From the NCBI GenBank assembly GCA_016874895.1, contig VGSX01000146.1, forward strand, positions 1 through 8,254: a stretch of DNA of 8,254 nt, in the 5' to 3' direction. The notes under the pieces are model-generated. The model was not told the origin of the DNA. It did no database searches and saw nothing but the letters and a program-made list of their open reading frames with translations. Position 1 is the first letter of the stretch. Each line of letters opens with the position of its first letter. The stretch comes from Deltaproteobacteria bacterium (GTDB lineage: Bacteria > Desulfobacterota > Desulfobaccia > Desulfobaccales > Desulfobaccaceae). Both the position numbers and the translations under genes were made by a program. Below, piece by piece: positions 6,029 to 8,254 of this stretch.

Positions 6029-6070
6029 AGGGGAATTAAGGGAAGAATATGATTAATGGAATTTTCTCCC

Positions 6071-6076
6071 TATAAT
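6071..6076 (+). promoter_or_regulatory. Candidate -10 box upstream of the small lipoprotein gene
   Basis: A perfect TATAAT in CCCTATAATGA lies 86 bases before the lipoprotein start, on the far side of the inserted element from the secretin gene. No good -35 is seen 16-18 bases upstream, so this is only a candidate for a separate promoter for the lipoprotein genes. Confidence 0.25.
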
Positions 6077-6161
6077 GATTGCTGGAAAAACCTTTCTGGC
6101 CAGCATTCCTTCGGGCCATCCACACCGCAACCAAATCATGCGGTCCCCTGAGGAGGTACGG

Positions 6162-6473
6162 ATGAAAGAGAAAAGACTCAGGTTAATCAGGATGCTTCAT
6201 ATAACCTCCCGGCTGATCCTACTTTTGGCGCTGCTCGGGATAGCCGGCTGCCAGGCTGATACCGCCCTCCAGAGGGACTACGGCAATTCCTGGGCCCACA
6301 ATCTAGCGGTGCAGATCGCCGATCCCGAGGCCGCCCTGGTGCAGACCCCGGCCGTGGGCATGAGTCCCAAGGCCGGCAGCACTATCATGGAAGGCTACAA
6401 CAAAAGCTATGAGCGGAAAGAGGAAAAAGGCGCCGCCACCAAGTTTATCACCCTGAGCGGGTCGGGCAGTTGA
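6162..6473 (+). CDS. Small Tad-locus lipoprotein, putative pilus assembly component
   Basis: From the ATG at 6162, preceded by GAGGAGGT at 4-base spacing, the protein is 103 residues. It starts with basic residues, a hydrophobic stretch, and a lipobox ending GIAGC, so C30 would be acylated after signal peptidase II cleavage. The mature part is about 74 residues, mostly polar, containing DYGNSWAHNLAVQIADPEAA and AGSTIMEGYNKSYERK. Short lipoproteins with a similar 'YG.S...N...Q..DPEA ... Y' pattern are found in tad loci of several Proteobacteria, where they may take the pilotin-like place of CpaD/RcpB, but I cannot assign a symbol. The frame stays open to an ATG at 6075, but that start lacks a ribosome binding site and overlaps a TATAAT. 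The next TPR lipoprotein starts 42 bases downstream. Confidence 0.75.
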   Translation: MKEKRLRLIRMLHITSRLILLLALLGIAGCQADTALQRDYGNSWAHNLAVQIADPEAALVQTPAVGMSPKAGSTIMEGYNKSYERKEEKGAATKFITLSGSGS

Positions 6474-6476
6474 TAC

Positions 6477-6499
6477 GGTTTCCGGTTTCTGGTTTCTGG
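6477..6499. repeat. 7-bp tandem repeat (GGTTTCY), three units plus GG
   Basis: GGTTTCC, GGTTTCT, GGTTTCT, then GG. It begins 3 bases after the lipoprotein stop and ends 4 bases before the ribosome binding site of the next gene. This is the second heptamer run directly after a stop codon in this locus. Confidence 0.75.
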
Positions 6500-6515
6500 A
6501 AATGGGGAGATGATG

Positions 6516-7700
6516 ATGCATTCCGTAACCATGATGTTTTTGGGGCTATGTATCCTGGCGGGAGTGGCCAGCGGTTGCCAGCATGCCGCGGACCCCTCCC
6601 TGGCCATGCAGAAAAAATTCCTTTCTGCGGTAAAAGTCTCCTCCGGTGAAGAGGAAAAAGCCTTGCGTTCGGCCCATTATTACCGGCTGGCGGGGCGCTA
6701 TGACCTGGCCCTGACGGAACTGAGCCGGGCCGTGGCGCAGGAGCCGGGAAATCCTCGACTCCTCAATGCCCTGGGAAGCTGCTACGACCGGCTGGGAAAT
6801 CATGCCAAAGCCCAGGAGATCTATAACCAGGTGCTGGCCCAGGACGCCGCCAACCTGGCAGCCTTGAATAATATCGGCTATTCCTGTTACCTGGCCGGGG
6901 ACCTGGTCCAGGCGGAACAGAAATTCCAGGCAGTCCTGGCCCAGGACCCGGTAAATGATTATGCCCGGAATAACCTGGGGCTGGTCTGGTGCAAGCAGGG
7001 AAAGGAGCAGGAAGCCCTGAGACTCTGGCAGAAAAACGAAGGCGAAATGGCGGCCCGGGAAAAGCTGGAGATGGTCCTGGCCCAACTGGGAATACCCATG
7101 GTTAAAGGCCTGCTCGCATCAGGCCCGCCCCAGGCCGGCACCTCCGACATGGCCGCAGCCCCGGCCGGTCGGGAAAAACAACCCGGGCCCGGGGGGCTGG
7201 GGAAAATTGCCCGGACCGAAAAGCCCTTGGCCAAGGGGAAGTCCACCTCACCGGAGCCCCAAGACACGGGACATATTCAGGTTGTGAGAGCCAGCCGGGG
7301 AAAGGTGCCGGACCCGGCCAGCCCGGATGCGGCTATATCTCATCCCCAGGCCGCAGCCATTCAAACCGTGGCCTACAATCAGCCCCTAACAACCCCCACG
7401 CCTGTTTATTCCCAGGATAACAGGGAGTTAGCTCAGGATCTGACGGGGGCGGGGAGGCATCTCACCCCGGAAACGAAACCGCAGCCTCGGCAAACCGATG
7501 CCGTCGATGAAGCGAAGCGGGGACCCGGTGAGGGTGGTGAGAAAGTGCAACTGACCGGACACGGGAGGAGAACCAGGATGGCGGCCCCGGCCGCTGCCGT
7601 CACGGCCAAGCCCCAGAAATCCATCCGGGAATATTTCACCAACGGCTACCTCGTGCAGGACCAGGGACTTTTCACCCGGCAGGAGACGGTCATATTTTGA
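6516..7700 (+). CDS. tadD: TadD-like TPR lipoprotein of the Tad pilus locus
   Basis: Three ATGs stand in a row at 6510, 6513 and 6516. The GGGGAG ribosome binding site (6504-6509) is properly spaced only for the third, giving 394 residues. A signal sequence with lipobox VASGC (C21) marks a lipoprotein. Residues about 50-160 hold three to four TPR units (YYRLAGRYDLALTELSRAV, ALGSCYDRLGNHAKAQEIY, NNIGYSCYLAGDLVQAEQKF, NNLGLVWCKQGKEQEAL). TadD-family proteins are lipoproteins needed for Flp pilus secretion and secretin assembly. After about residue 195 comes a long Pro/Ala/Gly-rich, charged tail of low complexity. It ends in a more structured-looking block, SIREYFTNGYLVQDQGLF, near the C-terminus. 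This tail makes it longer than a typical TadD (about 250). The assignment rests on lipobox, TPRs and context. Confidence 0.8.
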   Translation: MHSVTMMFLGLCILAGVASGCQHAADPSLAMQKKFLSAVKVSSGEEEKALRSAHYYRLAGRYDLALTELSRAVAQEPGNPRLLNALGSCYDRLGNHAKAQEIYNQVLAQDAANLAALNNIGYSCYLAGDLVQAEQKFQAVLAQDPVNDYARNNLGLVWCKQGKEQEALRLWQKNEGEMAAREKLEMVLAQLGIPMVKGLLASGPPQAGTSDMAAAPAGREKQPGPGGLGKIARTEKPLAKGKSTSPEPQDTGHIQVVRASRGKVPDPASPDAAISHPQAAAIQTVAYNQPLTTPTPVYSQDNRELAQDLTGAGRHLTPETKPQPRQTDAVDEAKRGPGEGGEKVQLTGHGRRTRMAAPAAAVTAKPQKSIREYFTNGYLVQDQGLFTRQETVIF

Positions 7701-7714
7701 AAATTACAGGAGCA

Positions 7715-7759
7715 CAGACCTCCAGGTCTGGGTTGGATCAGGTCCGTCCGACCCGGACC
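7715..7759. repeat. Two short inverted repeats between the TPR lipoprotein genes
   Basis: CAGACCT (7715-7721) and AGGTCTG (7724-7730) form a perfect 7-bp palindrome with a 2-base centre. GGTCCG (7741-7746) pairs with CGGACC (7754-7759). No T-run follows, so a terminator is unlikely. They could affect mRNA stability or be a binding site. Confidence 0.45.
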
Positions 7760-7782
7760 CACCGGCCATGAGGGCAGAAACC

Positions 7783-8254
7783 ATGCAAACCGGCGATACT
7801 ACCAGCCTGAGGGTGTCAACCCTTCGAAAATTTCTGGCTGTGTGCCTGGCGCTGCTCCTGGTGAGCGCCTGTCTCACCACCCGGGGCGGCCAGAAAGCCC
7901 CGGCCTTTAGGGCCCTGAAGCCCTCCGAGAACTACCAGTTGGATGCCTTGAACGACCCGAGCTGGAAGGCCATGAAGCCCAAACGGCGGGGGGATAGCGA
8001 CGCCTCCCCGGAAAAGCTGGCTGAGCTGGCCGAGGTGTTTTTCCACCGCGGCCAGTACGAGAGCGCCCTGATGAATTATTACCAGGCGCTTTCCCAGGAG
8101 CCCCAGCGCCACGATATCCGGCTGCAGGCCGGGCGGACCCTGCTCCTGCTGGGCCGGCTGGAGGACGCCAAAAGGGAACTGGCCGAGGTGCTCATTCACC
8201 AGCCCGAGGTGGCGGAGGCCCACGAGGCCTTAGGTTTAGCATTCCTACAGGAAA
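7783..8254 (+). CDS. Second TPR lipoprotein (TadD-like), 3' end outside window
   Basis: The frame is open from the ATG at 7783 to the window edge, giving 157 residues. An in-frame ATG at 7768 is possible, but GAGGG at 7770-7774 favours 7783. The N-terminus has basic residues, a hydrophobic stretch and a lipobox LVSAC (C30), so it is predicted to be a lipoprotein. A linker (about 31-75) with Trp and basic residues leads into TPR units at about 77-110 (FFHRGQYESALMNYYQALS) and 111-143 (AGRTLLLLGRLEDAKRELAE), with another starting near 145. It follows the tadD-like gene after 82 bases. Two TadD-like lipoproteins side by side suggest duplication or divided roles in pilus assembly. The part past 8254 is unseen, so total length and any extra domains are unknown. 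Confidence 0.8.
   Translation, partial: MQTGDTTSLRVSTLRKFLAVCLALLLVSACLTTRGGQKAPAFRALKPSENYQLDALNDPSWKAMKPKRRGDSDASPEKLAELAEVFFHRGQYESALMNYYQALSQEPQRHDIRLQAGRTLLLLGRLEDAKRELAEVLIHQPEVAEAHEALGLAFLQE

Larger units (their letters stand above)
5855..6033. repeat. Palindromic intergenic repeat interrupted by an insertion
   Basis: If bases 5888-6020 and one copy of the flanking octamer are removed, the remaining sequence reads CCCTCTCCCT, CA, AGGGAGAGGG. This is a perfect 10-bp stem with a 2-base loop, preceded by CTCACCTCACCCTGAC. I recognise this as a common hairpin repeat of the CCCTCACCCTAACCCTCTCCC type. In the present sequence the arms (5870-5879 and 6023-6032) are separated by the inserted element. 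Confidence 0.8.

Noticed and set aside
7816..8223. 135-codon minus-strand frame
   Set aside because: Antisense to the second TPR lipoprotein, whose lipobox and TPR motifs read on the plus strand.

Overview
The window is about 60% GC, has bacterial gene structure, and fits an anaerobic Desulfobacterota (former Deltaproteobacteria). The clues are a multi-cysteine iron-sulfur protein next to a tiny Cys/His protein, a Tad pilus locus with lipoprotein TPR genes, and the intergenic repeat types. The genus cannot be fixed from the sequence alone.

Layout. 1-1302 (+): the end of a D-aminoacyl-tRNA deacylase gene (dtd), a 281-residue protein with two [4Fe-4S] motifs and extra cysteine groups, and a 62-residue CxxC...HxxxC protein. 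A G/C-rich hairpin separates this run from the convergent minus-strand run at 1325-3236: a secreted TPR protein (240 aa from its best start) and an HtpX-type M48 membrane protease that has its own promoter and a good terminator. From 3664 onward (+) lies part of a Tad/Flp pilus locus: the prepilin peptidase CpaA/TadV, the outer-membrane secretin CpaC/RcpA, a small lipoprotein, a TadD-like TPR lipoprotein, and a second TPR lipoprotein cut by the window end. CpaA would process prepilins at the inner membrane, the secretin forms the outer-membrane pore, and the three lipoproteins probably act in secretin placement or pilus assembly. The ATPase, the TadB/C platform proteins, CpaB and the pilin are not in the window.

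Three intergenic regions (2048-2384, 3237-3663, 5786-6161) are rich in repeats. The clearest signal is at 5855-6033. A 133-bp AT-rich element with near-perfect 20-bp terminal inverted repeats sits between two exact 8-bp direct repeats, inside what was a perfect 10-bp-stem palindromic repeat. It is a nested insertion that can be read directly. An older copy of about the same length lies at 3419-3552, upstream of cpaA. I see no convincing new defence or metabolic system. The least understood coding material is the iron-sulfur protein with its small Cys/His neighbour.
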